This document shows, piece after piece, positions 16,717 to 27,710 of a stretch of DNA of 45,407 nucleotides. Made by a program: the position numbers and the translations under genes. Position 1 is the stretch's first letter. Each line of letters begins with the position of its first letter. Origin of the DNA: Syntrophomonadaceae bacterium (GTDB lineage Bacteria; Bacillota; Dethiobacteria; DTU022); contig SLPH01000058.1 in the NCBI GenBank assembly GCA_007132095.1, forward strand, positions 1 to 45,407. The letters run 5' to 3'. Below the pieces are notes generated by a model. That model was not told the DNA's origin, did no database searches, and was given only the letters and a program-made list of their open reading frames with translations.

Positions 16717-17859
16717 CTGCAGGCATTTTTGTTACTTGAAGATGGATTTACAATGAAGGGTGAAGTTTTTTCCGGAAGTGGCGAAGTGTTTGGTGAAGTG
16801 GTATTTAACACATCCATGACCGGTTACCAGGAGATGATTACCGACCCGTCTTACAAGGGGCAGATACTGACGCTTACCTGCCCCCTGATAGGAAATTACG
16901 GGGTAAATCAATATGATGTAGAGTCGGCCTCCCCTCAGGTGGAGGCTTTTTTAGTAAAAGAATACTGCCATAAGCCTAGAAACTGGAGAGCCGAGGAGTC
17001 TCTCGGTTCATACCTGGACCGCCATGGTGTTATAGGAGTTGAAGGGATTGATACCCGAACACTAACCCTGCACCTGCGCAGGGCGGGTACGATGAAAGGG
17101 GTGCTTTCAACTCTGAATGAGAATCCCGACCAACTGAAAGAGCGGCTGGCCAATTTTAAGTTTAAGAATGCGCGCGAACTTGTCGGCAGCGTATCGGGCA
17201 AAAATATTCACCCCTGGGCCTGCCCGGAGCCGAACCCTCTTTTTCCATTTGGGACCGAGGGTCTGCAAAAGCGTGATTACCACATTGTCGTTTACGATTT
17301 TGGGATTAAATATAATATTATGCGCAGCTTAAGCGCTCGCAGCTGCAGGGTTACGGTGGTGCCCCACAATACTCCGGCAGCCGATATTTTGGCCCTGAAA
17401 CCACAGGGAGTACTTCTTTCCAATGGTCCCGGCGATCCGGCTGAGCTTGATTACATTCTGCCGGAAATCCGATCTTTATTGGGCAGGGTTCCTCTATTCG
17501 GGATTTGCCTCGGTCATCAGTTGTTGGCATTGGCTTTGGGATGCAAAACATTCAAACTGCCTTTCGGTCACCGCGGTTCCAACCATCCTGTCAAGGAACT
17601 GCAAACGGGAAAAGTGCAGATTACTTCTCAAAACCATGGCTACTGCGTAAGCCTTGAAGGCGGCCCGGCCGGCACAAAGGCTACGCATATTAATTTGAAC
17701 GACAATACCCTGGAGGGTTTTGAGAATGGTGAGCTGAAGTGCTTTTCCGTGCAGTACCACCCTGAGGCTTATCCGGGTCCTCGTGAATCAACATACCTCT
17801 TTGATAATTTCATGCGTCTCATAGATAGCTCTGTAGAGGAGGTTGGCCCATTTGCCTAA
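16717..17859 (+). CDS. carA: Carbamoyl-phosphate synthase small chain
   Basis: ORF track starts at TTG 16729; N-terminus typical of CarA (xAFLLLEDG) and RBS GAAGGAGGG (16702-16710) favour CTG at 16717; [14 protein letters not shown] GATase motif. Confidence 0.93.
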   Translation: MQAFLLLEDGFTMKGEVFSGSGEVFGEVVFNTSMTGYQEMITDPSYKGQILTLTCPLIGNYGVNQYDVESASPQVEAFLVKEYCHKPRNWRAEESLGSYLDRHGVIGVEGIDTRTLTLHLRRAGTMKGVLSTLNENPDQLKERLANFKFKNARELVGSVSGKNIHPWACPEPNPLFPFGTEGLQKRDYHIVVYDFGIKYNIMRSLSARSCRVTVVPHNTPAADILALKPQGVLLSNGPGDPAELDYILPEIRSLLGRVPLFGICLGHQLLALALGCKTFKLPFGHRGSNHPVKELQTGKVQITSQNHGYCVSLEGGPAGTKATHINLNDNTLEGFENGELKCFSVQYHPEAYPGPRESTYLFDNFMRLIDSSVEEVGPFA

Positions 17860-20800
17860 GCGAACTGACCTGAAGAAAATTATGCTGATCGGTTCAGGCC
17901 CGATTGTAATCGGGCAGGCCTGCGAATTTGATTACTCAGGTACACAGGCCTGCCGCGCCCTGAAAGAAGAAGGTTACGAAGTGATCCTGATTAATAGCAA
18001 CCCGGCTACGATAATGACCGATCCTTCAATGGCTGACCGGACCTACATTGAACCGCTGACCCGGGAAGCAACAGCCCTGGTCATCGAAAAAGAAAGGCCC
18101 GATGCCCTGCTGCCTACGCTGGGTGGACAAACGGCATTAAATATTGCCGTCGATTTAAGCGATAGCGGGTTGCTTGAGCGCTACGGGGTTGAGCTGATTG
18201 GCGCTGATTCCGCAGTGATCAAAAGGGCCGAGAACAGGGATCTTTTTAAGAAAACGATGGATAAAATAGGGCTGGAATCGGCTGAGAGCAGTCATCTTGG
18301 CAGCGTTCCAGAAGCTCTCGACTTTGCCGCCCTGAAGGGATATCCCCTTGTCATAAGGCCTTCATTTACCCTTGGTGGGGCCGGAGGCGGAATTGCATAC
18401 AGCGAAAACCAGTTAATCGAAATGGTAAAAGCGGGTTTAAGCAGCAGCCCGATCAAACAGGTCCTTGTCGAGGAAGCTTTAACGGGTTGGAAAGAATTTG
18501 AGCTGGAAGTTATGCGTGACCGCAATGACAACGTGGTGATAATCTGTTCGATCGAAAATGTTGACCCCATGGGGGTCCATACGGGTGAAAGCATAACAGT
18601 TGCTCCTGCTCAAACCTTAAGCGATCGTGAATATCAGCTCATGCGAGACGCTTCAATAAAGGCCCTGAGGGCTATCGGCGTCGAAACGGGTGGCTGCAAC
18701 ATCCAATACGCGCTGAACCCGGAAAACGGGAGAATGGTCGTGGTGGAAATGAACCCGCGGGTCTCCCGTTCATCGGCTTTAGCTTCAAAGGCAACCGGTT
18801 TTCCTATTGCCAAGATCGCTGCCAAGCTGGCTGTCGGTTACACCCTTGATGAGCTTTCGAATGACATCACCAGGGAAACACCGGCATCATTTGAACCGGC
18901 CATTGACTACTGTGTCGTAAAGATTCCGCGGTGGGATTTCGCCAAGTTTCCCGGAGTCGATCAAACTCTGACTACCAGGATGAAATCTGTTGGTGAAGTG
19001 ATGAGCATTGGCCGGACCTATAAGGAGGCATTTCAGAAAGCGCTGCGCTCGCTTGAGCAGGGTTATGACGGCCTTAATGAGCAGGCGGATCTCAACGGTA
19101 CCGTTCAAAATTTGGACCAGTTGAAAAAATTACTTTCTCAGCCTTTGCCCGGTCGCCCTTTCACTATCGCCAGGGCTTTGCGGGAAGGCTTAAGCAGCGA
19201 GGAGATTAGCGGGCTAACCGGGGTGGATGGATGGTTTGTCGATCAAATTGAAAGCCTGATCACTTTTGAAAGCGAGCTTGCAGCAGTCGACAAGCTGGAA
19301 GAGGATCTGCTCTGGGAAGCAAAATCCCTCGGTTTTTCTGACAGCAGGATTGCCCGGCTGGTTGGAATGAGTGAAGAAGAGGTCAGGGAACTGCGCAAGA
19401 GTTGGTCGATTTATCCTACCTACCGCCGGGTTGATACCTGTGCCGGTGAATTCGAGGCTTACACACCATACCTTTATTCCACTTATGAACGCGGCGCCCG
19501 TGAAGGCGCCATAAACCCTGCCGGCGTGAAAGAGGGCAGCAGGGGTAATGTCATGATCCTCGGTGGTGGACCCAACCGGATTGGCCAGGGGCTTGAATTT
19601 GATTATTGCTGCGTTCAGGCGGCTTTTTCACTGCGCGACAGAGGCTACCGTGTGGTCATGGTTAACTGTAACCCCGAAACGGTCAGTACCGATTATGATA
19701 TTTCAGATTGCCTTTACTTTGAACCTCTGACCTTGGAAGATGTTTTAAATATTTGCCACGAGGAAAACCCTGATGGGATTATTCTCCAATTTGGAGGTCA
19801 GACACCTCTGAAGCTGGCCCTGCCGCTGCTGAAAGAAGGAGTGCCAATCTGGGGTACTTCACCGTTGGATATCGACCGTGCCGAAAACCGGCGTGAATTT
19901 GCGGCTGTGGTTGAGAAACTTGGTCTCTGGGAGCCGGCTCATGGAACTGCAGCTGCGGTTGAAGAGGTTTCAGGGATAGCGCTCGGCCTCGGCTTCCCGC
20001 TGCTCGTCAGGCCGTCATATGTATTGGGCGGCATGTCGATGAGGATTGTCTACAATGAAGCGGACCTGGAAGAATATTTAAAGACAGTGCCTGAAGTAAA
20101 TCATGCAAACCCGCTGCTCCTGGATAAATTTTTGGATGGAGCCGTTGAACTTGATGTTGACGCTGTTAGTGACGGGGAAATGGTTGTAATTGGCGGGATC
20201 ATGGAACACGTTGAGCACGCCGGGGTTCACTCCGGGGATAGCTGCTGCGTTTTGCCGCCGTACAGCATCGGCTCTCAGCAGCTTAACGAAATCAGGAGGC
20301 AGACCAGGCTGTTGGCTGCTGAGTTGAATATCAGGGGGCTAATGAATATTCAGTTTGCCGTGCGTGGAAGAGAATTATTTATCCTTGAAGCGAACCCCCG
20401 GGCTTCCCGCACTGTTCCCTTTGTGGGTAAAGCGATCGGCAGGCCGCTGGCAGGTATAGCTGCCGAGGTTATAGCCGGCAACTCCCTCAAAGATCTCGGC
20501 TTTACTGAAGAACAAGTTCCCGCTTACTATTCTGTTAAAGAAGCTGTTTTTTCATTTAGCCGGTTCGACAAGGCCGATATCATCCTTGGGCCGGAAATGC
20601 GTTCGACAGGAGAAGTAATGGGTATCGACTACGATCTTGGTATGGCTATGGCCAAAGCCATGCGGGCAGCCGGCACCCCCTTGCCTCAGGAAGGGCGGAT
20701 ATTTATAACCGTGGCCGACCAGGACAAGCCCCATGTTTTGGAGGTTGCAAGAGGGTTGGCCAGGATTGGTTTTAAGCTTTTGGCAACTGCCGGTACGGCT

Positions 20801-21106
20801 TTAAGCCTCAAAGCTGCCGGGCTCGAAGTTGAAGAGGTAAATAAGATTGGCGATGGTTCACCGCACATGCTTGATTACATCAATGAAGGAAGGGTCGATC
20901 TGATCATCAACACCCCTGCCGGAAGGGGAGCGCTTTCAGATGGAGCCCAGATGCGACTGTATGCTGTGCAGCGCGGAGTATCGATTATAACCACCCTGCA
21001 GGGGGCACTTGCCGCGCTCGAGGGAATTCGCGCCAATCAAGAACAGTCCATGGATGTCCGCTGCCTCCAGGATTACTACAGGGGTAGGGAAGAAGTTGGC
21101 TCTTAA
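17852..21106 (+). CDS. carB: Carbamoyl-phosphate synthase large chain
   Basis: duplicated ATP-grasp; [33 protein letters not shown] at 17852 with GAGGAGG upstream preferred over 17843; overlaps the carA end. Confidence 0.96.
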   Translation: MPKRTDLKKIMLIGSGPIVIGQACEFDYSGTQACRALKEEGYEVILINSNPATIMTDPSMADRTYIEPLTREATALVIEKERPDALLPTLGGQTALNIAVDLSDSGLLERYGVELIGADSAVIKRAENRDLFKKTMDKIGLESAESSHLGSVPEALDFAALKGYPLVIRPSFTLGGAGGGIAYSENQLIEMVKAGLSSSPIKQVLVEEALTGWKEFELEVMRDRNDNVVIICSIENVDPMGVHTGESITVAPAQTLSDREYQLMRDASIKALRAIGVETGGCNIQYALNPENGRMVVVEMNPRVSRSSALASKATGFPIAKIAAKLAVGYTLDELSNDITRETPASFEPAIDYCVVKIPRWDFAKFPGVDQTLTTRMKSVGEVMSIGRTYKEAFQKALRSLEQGYDGLNEQADLNGTVQNLDQLKKLLSQPLPGRPFTIARALREGLSSEEISGLTGVDGWFVDQIESLITFESELAAVDKLEEDLLWEAKSLGFSDSRIARLVGMSEEEVRELRKSWSIYPTYRRVDTCAGEFEAYTPYLYSTYERGAREGAINPAGVKEGSRGNVMILGGGPNRIGQGLEFDYCCVQAAFSLRDRGYRVVMVNCNPETVSTDYDISDCLYFEPLTLEDVLNICHEENPDGIILQFGGQTPLKLALPLLKEGVPIWGTSPLDIDRAENRREFAAVVEKLGLWEPAHGTAAAVEEVSGIALGLGFPLLVRPSYVLGGMSMRIVYNEADLEEYLKTVPEVNHANPLLLDKFLDGAVELDVDAVSDGEMVVIGGIMEHVEHAGVHSGDSCCVLPPYSIGSQQLNEIRRQTRLLAAELNIRGLMNIQFAVRGRELFILEANPRASRTVPFVGKAIGRPLAGIAAEVIAGNSLKDLGFTEEQVPAYYSVKEAVFSFSRFDKADIILGPEMRSTGEVMGIDYDLGMAMAKAMRAAGTPLPQEGRIFITVADQDKPHVLEVARGLARIGFKLLATAGTALSLKAAGLEVEEVNKIGDGSPHMLDYINEGRVDLIINTPAGRGALSDGAQMRLYAVQRGVSIITTLQGALAALEGIRANQEQSMDVRCLQDYYRGREEVGS

Positions 21107-21273
21107 GATCTAAGGCTAATATGACTTTATGTTTTCAAAACTGAGGTCTCCTGGTCAAATATGAGCGCTCTCAATTATTGTTCAAACCGAGGGGAAAGGC
21201 GCAATGCAGGCATTTTCTAGTTGGCATAGATCTTGCTTTTAATAATATCAATACAATATGAATAATTAAATTT

Positions 21274-21349
21274 GAGCCATCTCTACTACTCTTCTTTAAG
21301 AAAACAGCCAGCTTAGATATTTTGTCTCCCGAAGAAGCAGAGATGGCTC
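21274..21349. repeat. Long-loop inverted repeat in a 568-bp noncoding gap
   Basis: GAGCCATCTCT ... AGAGATGGCTC perfect 11-bp arms separated by 54 nt. Confidence 0.6.
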
Positions 21350-21674
21350 AGTTATTTGTTTGGGCTAAGGTAGGACTTACTGCCGCCGATACTTTATCTC
21401 TGGGCAGAGCAATAGCGATTACGGCAATCCCTCGGCCTTCAATCCATACTAAAAAATTGTGTGGACTTCTTCACATGTAATAAGAAATAATGACACTCGA
21501 ATAGTTTCGATTTGTTAAACTCGAGAAGTCTTTTTTCGCAATGCTCCCTTTGCCCTGCGTTGCCGGCGATTATTATTTTTAAAAAGCTACTTTAAAGACA
21601 GTTGACCGGTAGGAATAGCGGGAGGCCACGTCGAATTGTTTAAATTACAATCAAATTGTTGGGAGGCTGTATAA

Positions 21675-22115
21675 ATGTATAAAATACTGATAGCTATAGA
21701 CGGTTCTGAGCATTCCGAAAAAGTACTTAAGGAAGCGATTACTATTGCCGAACCCCTGGGCGCCGCAATAACAATTCTTACTGTGATTGTAAGAGATTAT
21801 CTGCCACCTTCGGTGAGTATTCAGTTTACAGATGATGTGTGGGATACTGTTAACGCGAACCTGCAGGAAGAAGCCGAAGCCCTGGTCGCAAAAAGTGCCG
21901 CTCCTTTTAAAGAGAAAGGTTTAGAAGTAAACACGAAAGTAGTTTTCGGGCGCAAACCGCCTTCGGAGATCATCTGCGAAGAGGCACAGGAAGGAAAGTA
22001 TAACCTTGTTATGCTGGGCAGTCACGGTTTAAGAGGGTTTCGCGAGGCATTGCTGGGCAGCGTTAGCAACAAGGTCGCTCACTGCCTCAATGGCAATGTC
22101 ATGATCGTTAAGTAA
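21675..22115 (+). CDS. Universal stress protein UspA family
   Basis: 146 aa; KILIAIDGSEHSEK, VMLGSHGLRGFREALLGSVSNKVAH. Confidence 0.95.
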   Translation: MYKILIAIDGSEHSEKVLKEAITIAEPLGAAITILTVIVRDYLPPSVSIQFTDDVWDTVNANLQEEAEALVAKSAAPFKEKGLEVNTKVVFGRKPPSEIICEEAQEGKYNLVMLGSHGLRGFREALLGSVSNKVAHCLNGNVMIVK

Positions 22116-22133
22116 TCTGATTCGCCGAAAAGT

Positions 22134-23153
22134 TTGTGTCAACAGTTAAAATGGGCGGTCTTGAGAGCTATGATCAGTGTGAAGGCGAATAAACATCCGG
22201 TATATATGTGGATACGCGGGGCGGCATTAGTTTTGGCCGCCCTGTTTATACTGGTGAGTCTCGCACCTTACCTGCTCCCTTTCAAGCAGTTGGAGGGTGA
22301 CCGCTATGAACAGGCATACACAAACAGCTTTTTTGAAACCATTGACGAGCTTGAACTGCATTTCCGTTTATGGAGCGGAGAAGAAGCCGAAAGGGGCAAT
22401 ATATTTTTGCTTCATGGTCTGGGGGCTTCTACTTTTAGCTGGCGCCATGTGGCACCCTACTTCGAAGCAAAAGGATACCGGGTCATTGCTGCTGATCTCC
22501 CCGGATTTGGTTTAAGTGAACGTAAGGCCGGAATCGATCACTCGGCTTCAGCCAGGGCTGAAAAAATGTGGGAACTGTTAAATTATATTGCTCCTCAAGA
22601 GCAATGGCATCTTGTCGGCCATTCCATGGGCGGAGCGACAGTTACTGCAATGACAATGCTTGAACCCGAAAAAACCGCCAGCTTGACCATGGTCGCAGGG
22701 GCTGTAAGACATTTTGAGCCTAATTTTATTAGCTTTCTGCTTAAATATCCTCCCTTATCCCGGTGGTTTAAATATATGAGCAGTAATGTCCTGGTCAGGG
22801 AAGAGAGGGTGGAGCGATTTTTGCAGAGCGCCTATGGGCGCCGCCCCGAACATAATGAAGTTATAGGTTACTACCAACCTCTGACCATCAGGGGAACTGA
22901 AACTACCTATCTGGATATGGTCGATTCAGCAGCAGCGCCGCTGCCAGGAGATCTTTCTGAGCTTCAGCTGCCAGTTTTACTGCTATGGGGTGAAGAGGAT
23001 TCATGGGTTCCAATAGAGGATGGCTTACGCCTGGAAGGGAAGATAGAGGGTTCTCGCCTGGTCAGGTTTGCTGATCAGGGGCATTGTCCGATGGAAACAG
23101 CGCCTGAGCTTTTTAACCAGGCCCTGGAAAGTTTTCTCTCCGGCCTGCATTAA
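22134..23153 (+). CDS. Alpha/beta-hydrolase with N-terminal membrane segment
   Basis: FLLHGLGASTFSWR, VGHSMGGA nucleophile elbow, C-terminal LWGEEDSWVP and DQGHCPMETAPE; exact start uncertain (M at ~22170 possible). Confidence 0.88.
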   Translation: MCQQLKWAVLRAMISVKANKHPVYMWIRGAALVLAALFILVSLAPYLLPFKQLEGDRYEQAYTNSFFETIDELELHFRLWSGEEAERGNIFLLHGLGASTFSWRHVAPYFEAKGYRVIAADLPGFGLSERKAGIDHSASARAEKMWELLNYIAPQEQWHLVGHSMGGATVTAMTMLEPEKTASLTMVAGAVRHFEPNFISFLLKYPPLSRWFKYMSSNVLVREERVERFLQSAYGRRPEHNEVIGYYQPLTIRGTETTYLDMVDSAAAPLPGDLSELQLPVLLLWGEEDSWVPIEDGLRLEGKIEGSRLVRFADQGHCPMETAPELFNQALESFLSGLH

Positions 23154-23238
23154 TTGCCAGGCATTAATTTTACTGGGTATCAGCCGATATATAGATTAGC
23201 AGGTAAAGGTTTCCTTATACCCGGGATGGAGGTTTGTT

Positions 23239-23899
23239 ATGGCTAAGCTTTCGTTGGATGCCATTATTGCAAGAGTGGATGAACTGCCATCGTTGCCCCA
23301 GATTGTTGTTAGGGTGATGGAGTTAACAGAGGATCCGGATGCTACAGCCTTTGATATTAATGATGTCATAAACCAGGATCAAAACATCACAGCTCAGGTT
23401 CTTCGCATGGCTAACTCTCTTTATTATGGTTATACCAGGAGAATCTCAACTGTAACCGACGCAATAATTTTAATCGGGTTTAATGCCGTCCGCAGTTTGG
23501 TCCTTGCCGCTTCGGTCAGCAAGATTTTAAAACGCGAACTCTCCGGCTACCTGATGGGGGAGGGAGAGCTTTGGAAACACTCTCAATGCGCAGCTGTGTA
23601 TGCCCGTCTTCTGGCCAGGAAAGTTAAATTTAAATCGGTGGAACCTGCCGGCAGAATTGGTTGAAGCGATCGCCTGTCATCACCAGCCTCTTTCAACAGC
23701 GAAGAATAAACCGCTGGCTTCCATAGTCCATATTTCAGACGCAGTTACACTGCAAATGGGGATGGGTTTAGGGATAGATGGGCTCATGTATCCGTTATCG
23801 GAAGAGGCTCTAAAAGTAGTCGGTGTTACCGGAGACGATCTTGAGTTTCTAATGGCAGATATCGTCGATCTTTTTATTGACAAAGATATGTTTAGCTAG
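23239..23899 (+). pseudogene. HDOD-domain protein, internally deleted and frameshifted
   Basis: ORFs 23239-23664 and 23600-23899 overlap in different frames; first half carries HDOD start (LPSLPQIVVRVMEL...), second resumes at WNLPAELVEAIACHHQP; the HDxGK-type segment between is absent. Confidence 0.7.
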
Positions 23900-23908
23900 T
23901 CAAGCTTT

Positions 23909-25000
23909 TTACTCATCATCAAGCTTCGGATCAGGGCGCTTCTGTTTGAGGTATCCTGTCAGCTTGTCTCCGCCGTCTTTCAGGGCGTCGCCAAATGATT
24001 TCGCCATTTCTTCGGCTTTTTTCAGGGTAAGTTTTCCCCTATCCCAGGTTTTCCTCGTTGTTTTGGTAACAACCTTATGGCCGTAACGAATCGGTCGCGT
24101 ACCGGCTTTTGCCGTAGCTCTTAAAACTGCCCGGGAAATATTGTAAGTTGATTCTCCAAGCACTTTTGCCAGCAGCGAAGCGGCCTCAACGGCAGCAATC
24201 CTGCGCAGGCTGCTCCTTTCCTGGCTGACCAGGGATGAACAATACTGGCGCGTAATGACTCCAACCCTGAGAGTAAGGTAGGCATTTGCCGAACCCTGTA
24301 TGACAGCGTTAGTGATCACATTAGCCGCTGTATTGATAGCCGGAGTCAGGGATGACAGGGAGCTCCCCATAATGGAAGCGATTACCGGTTCAAGCTGATC
24401 TTCGAGGAGATCGAGGTTTTCAATCTTAGCCGCCAGAAAAGCAGTGGCGAAAACATTGCCGTAAAGATAACCCAGCTCTCGCAGGGAGGGCCTCTGGTTA
24501 TAGAGCAGGGTTATCTGCCAGATCATTCTTAGCTGGGCCAGGGTGACAATCAAGGCATCCAAAGCTCCGTATTGAGAGATAGCAGTCATCACGAAGACGT
24601 TGGTAGCGGAAACTTTTATCTTTTCTTCCGCCAGCTGATCCAGTTTCTTCAGGGCTTCCTTAACTGTGTCAATTTCTTCAGCTTTGATTTTGTAGCCGGA
24701 GAGATGAGGGTTTTTGGACAGCCTTTTGCTCAGCCTGACAATATAAAGGCTGAGTTCTTCAGCGGCACCATCTTTTGGCGGGAACATGGCTTTAGGCCTG
24801 CGCAATATTGCAACCAGGGGCAAAATGATTACCGCGGCATAAACTAAAAGCATGACAAAAAGGACAGTTCTGCCCAGGAGTGGGTTAATTTCCGTTAGCA
24901 GGCCGAAGATTTGGCTGGTCTGGTTAACAATAAAGACAATAAATAGCAGCGTTAAGAAAAATACAACCAGGGCCGTTATTTTTTTTGCAGTTTTCAGCAT
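23909..25000 (-). CDS. DUF697-like (YcjF-type) membrane protein
   Basis: 363 aa; two N-terminal TM segments and a hydrophobic C-terminal domain with NAVIQGSANAYLTLRVG. Confidence 0.65.
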   Translation of the reverse strand: MLKTAKKITALVVFFLTLLFIVFIVNQTSQIFGLLTEINPLLGRTVLFVMLLVYAAVIILPLVAILRRPKAMFPPKDGAAEELSLYIVRLSKRLSKNPHLSGYKIKAEEIDTVKEALKKLDQLAEEKIKVSATNVFVMTAISQYGALDALIVTLAQLRMIWQITLLYNQRPSLRELGYLYGNVFATAFLAAKIENLDLLEDQLEPVIASIMGSSLSSLTPAINTAANVITNAVIQGSANAYLTLRVGVITRQYCSSLVSQERSSLRRIAAVEAASLLAKVLGESTYNISRAVLRATAKAGTRPIRYGHKVVTKTTRKTWDRGKLTLKKAEEMAKSFGDALKDGGDKLTGYLKQKRPDPKLDDE

Positions 25001-25035
25001 CCCCGTTTATCCTGCCCTCATGAAAGCTGCCTGCG

Positions 25036-25593
25036 TTATGCGCAACTTCCGTTATTTATATAATCTTGTCCCTTGAGAAGCGCTTTATTAATGCCCAAGG
25101 CCAGCCCGCTCTTATGAGGCGGCAGAAATGATTCAATTTCCTCAGCCGCGACCGCAGGGTCAAATAACTTTGAACTGGCTATAAATGCTCCAAGCATAAC
25201 AATATTGGCCATTTTTTCATCTCCGCTTGCCCTGGCCAGATCAACGGTCGGAACATTAATCCTGCTCAGGCCATTGCCGCTGTCAGGAAGCTCACAGCTG
25301 ATTAACGAGCTGTTGACCAGGAGGAGCCCGTCTTGTTGAAGCTTTGGGCCAAATTTATTCAATGCCGGCTCACTCATAGCAATAACAGCTTTTGGGCTGC
25401 CGGTGATGGGCGCGCCAATGCTGTCTTCAGACAAGATCACAGTGCAGTTGGCAGTCCCGCCTCTCATTTCAACTCCGTATGAAGGCATCCAGGTTACATT
25501 TAATCCTGTTTTCATCCCACAATGCGCCAGGAACTCACCCATCATCAGGACTCCCTGGCCTCCGAAGCCAGACATAATTACAGAGTATTCCAC
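25036..25593 (-). CDS. 2-oxoacid:ferredoxin oxidoreductase gamma subunit
   Basis: VIMSGFGGQGVLMMGEFLA, YGVEMRGGTANCTV; GTG at 25593 with GGAGGC RBS preferred to the 25635 start of the ORF track. Confidence 0.9.
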   Translation of the reverse strand: MEYSVIMSGFGGQGVLMMGEFLAHCGMKTGLNVTWMPSYGVEMRGGTANCTVILSEDSIGAPITGSPKAVIAMSEPALNKFGPKLQQDGLLLVNSSLISCELPDSGNGLSRINVPTVDLARASGDEKMANIVMLGAFIASSKLFDPAVAAEEIESFLPPHKSGLALGINKALLKGQDYINNGSCA

Positions 25594-25606
25594 TGAAACA
25601 GCCTCC

Positions 25607-26362
25607 TTACAGCTCAAAATCTTTAAATGTCCCAAGAGGATAGGCAGGGATCATTTCATCCACGAGCCGTTCAACAGATTGCGCAGGCGTCATGCGCCAG
25701 TTGGTTGGGCATGCTGATAGCAGTTCGATTAAAGCAAAGCCACGTTTTTCGATCTGGGCCTGAAAAGCCCGGAACATAGCATGTCGCGCTTTCCTGACAT
25801 GAGCGGCATCATGACACGAAACCCTGGCTGAGTATGCTGTTCCTGGCAGGGTGGCGATTAGTTCTGCCATGTTAATCGGAAAACCGTCTCCCGCAGAATT
25901 TCGCCCGAAAGGAGTGGTCGTGGTTTTTTGCCCGGGAAGAGTGGTCGGGGCCATTTGCCCGCCGGTCATTCCGTAAATACTGTTGTTAACAAACACGATA
26001 GTGATATTTTCCTTACGGTTGGCGGCGTGAATAACTTCGCTTGTTCCGATCGCGGCCAGATCTCCATCGCCCTGGTAAGTGAACACGAATGAGTCAGGGT
26101 TTGATCTTTTCAATCCGGATGCAACGGCCGGAGCCCTGCCATGGGGGGCTTCGCAGCAGTCAATTGCCAGATAGTCATAGAGAAAGACTCCGCATCCTAC
26201 CCCAATCACCCCTACGGCTGACGAGGCCAGGTTAAAATGATCAATGGCTTCGGCAGTTAGACGGTGCACTAACCCGTGATGGCAGCCGGGGCAAAAGTGA
26301 AAAATATTTTCCTTTAAGCATCGTGGAGCAGAAAAGCCTTTAATTTTTTTTACAGCCTGCAT
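25607..26362 (-). CDS. 2-oxoacid:ferredoxin oxidoreductase TPP-binding (beta) subunit
   Basis: FCPGCHHGLVHRL, YQGDGDLAAIGTSEVIHAANRKENITIVFVNNSIYGMTGGQMAPTT. Confidence 0.93.
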   Translation of the reverse strand: MQAVKKIKGFSAPRCLKENIFHFCPGCHHGLVHRLTAEAIDHFNLASSAVGVIGVGCGVFLYDYLAIDCCEAPHGRAPAVASGLKRSNPDSFVFTYQGDGDLAAIGTSEVIHAANRKENITIVFVNNSIYGMTGGQMAPTTLPGQKTTTTPFGRNSAGDGFPINMAELIATLPGTAYSARVSCHDAAHVRKARHAMFRAFQAQIEKRGFALIELLSACPTNWRMTPAQSVERLVDEMIPAYPLGTFKDFEL

Positions 26363-27426
26363 ACCCGCTGTCCCCCCTTCTCAAAAATCATGCATATCTC
26401 TGCTTCAATTTCTTCAGGTGTGGGTATTGTGCCACCGGGGTAGCCTTTGAAGTATACTTCGCTATTTCCTGAGCAGGCCAACCTGACATCGTCTACCATC
26501 TGGCCCGTATTCAGTTCGATAACCAGGGTGCGGCCGGACTTGCCAGCAGCTTCTGCAACAGCCTGTTCCGGAAAGGGAAAAAGGGTTATCGGTCTGACCA
26601 GGCCAACCGGAAGCCCTCTTTTGCGGGCCCTGGAAACTGCAGTTTTGACTATTCTGCCGGCTGAGCCAAAAGCTATCACAGCCAGGGCGCAGTTCGATGG
26701 ACAGTCAACTTCGACCCGGGTGTCGTTTTTTTTCAGGAGGTTATATTTTTCATGCATTTTCCAGTTGTGAACGGTCATTTCACCGTCTTTCAGATAAAGA
26801 GATTTAACCAGCCGCGGAGCCCTGTTCTTAGCACCGTTTAAAGCCCATGGGGCTTCGGGGTCAGGGGTTTTTGCCGGGTTGATTAATACCGGTTCTTTCA
26901 TCTGGCCGAGAATTGCATCGGCAAGGATCATAGCAGGGTTTCTGTAAGAAAAAGCGAGGCGTATAGCTTCACCGGCCAGATCATACATTTCCTGGACAGA
27001 GTTTGGGGCCAAAACGATCAGGCGGTAGTCGCCATGCCCCCCACCGCGCGTAGCCTGGCCGTAATCGCCCTGGGTTGCGGCTATACCGCCTAACCCGGGA
27101 CCACTGCGGGCGATATTGACTATAAGGGCGGGCAGCTCCGAACCGGCCAGGTATGAAAGGCCTTCCTGCATGAGCGAGATGCCGGGACCTGATGATGAAG
27201 TCATCGTTATTTTACCGGCCGCGGCGGCGCCCAACACCATATTGATTGATGCCAATTCGCTTTCAGCTTGCACGAATACACCGCCAACTGCGGGCAATTC
27301 TGCGGAAAGGTATTCGGGGATTTCATTTTGCGGCGTTATGGGGTATCCAAAATAATAACGGCAGCCTGCGTCGATCGCACCCATCGCCAGGGCAACATTG
27401 CCTTTAAGCAGTAATTTATCCGACAT
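26350..27426 (-). CDS. 2-oxoacid:ferredoxin oxidoreductase alpha subunit, VorB-like
   Basis: YYFGYPITPQNEIPEYLS, TSSSGPGISLMQEGLSYLAGSELPALIVNIAR, TRGGGHGDYRLIVLAP as in VorB-annotated proteins. Confidence 0.92.
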   Translation of the reverse strand: MSDKLLLKGNVALAMGAIDAGCRYYFGYPITPQNEIPEYLSAELPAVGGVFVQAESELASINMVLGAAAAGKITMTSSSGPGISLMQEGLSYLAGSELPALIVNIARSGPGLGGIAATQGDYGQATRGGGHGDYRLIVLAPNSVQEMYDLAGEAIRLAFSYRNPAMILADAILGQMKEPVLINPAKTPDPEAPWALNGAKNRAPRLVKSLYLKDGEMTVHNWKMHEKYNLLKKNDTRVEVDCPSNCALAVIAFGSAGRIVKTAVSRARKRGLPVGLVRPITLFPFPEQAVAEAAGKSGRTLVIELNTGQMVDDVRLACSGNSEVYFKGYPGGTIPTPEEIEAEICMIFEKGGQRVCRL

Positions 27427-27479
27427 ATAATCTCACTCGCTTTCTGGTCTGTAAGGGCAATAGCCCGGCTTCAAAGGGT

Positions 27480-27683
27480 TTAACTGACTTCTAAAGCAAC
27501 ATCGGGACAGACGGTTGCGCACAGGGCGCAGCCCGAGCAGTCTTTTTCCCGGTTAAATACGGCGACACAGTAACCGGCGCGGTTGCGCCTGGTCGGCTCT
27601 AGTGCAATAACCCCTTTAATACAGGCTGTTGCACAATAACCGCAACCCTTACAGCGATCTTCATTTACTGTAACCTTAGCCAC
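27480..27683 (-). CDS. 2[4Fe-4S] ferredoxin-type subunit of the oxoacid oxidoreductase
   Basis: 67 aa; CKGCGYCATACIKGV and CSGCALCATVCPDVA; GTG start with GGAGG. Confidence 0.9.
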   Translation of the reverse strand: MAKVTVNEDRCKGCGYCATACIKGVIALEPTRRNRAGYCVAVFNREKDCSGCALCATVCPDVALEVS

Positions 27684-27710
27684 CAGATAAAACCTCCGTC
27701 ACTAATAATT

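Noticed and set aside
25594-25635. N-terminal extension MGHLKILSCKEAVS of the oxoacid oxidoreductase gamma subunit
   Set aside because: Overlaps the upstream gene; a GTG start at 25593 after GGAGGC gives the expected N-terminus.
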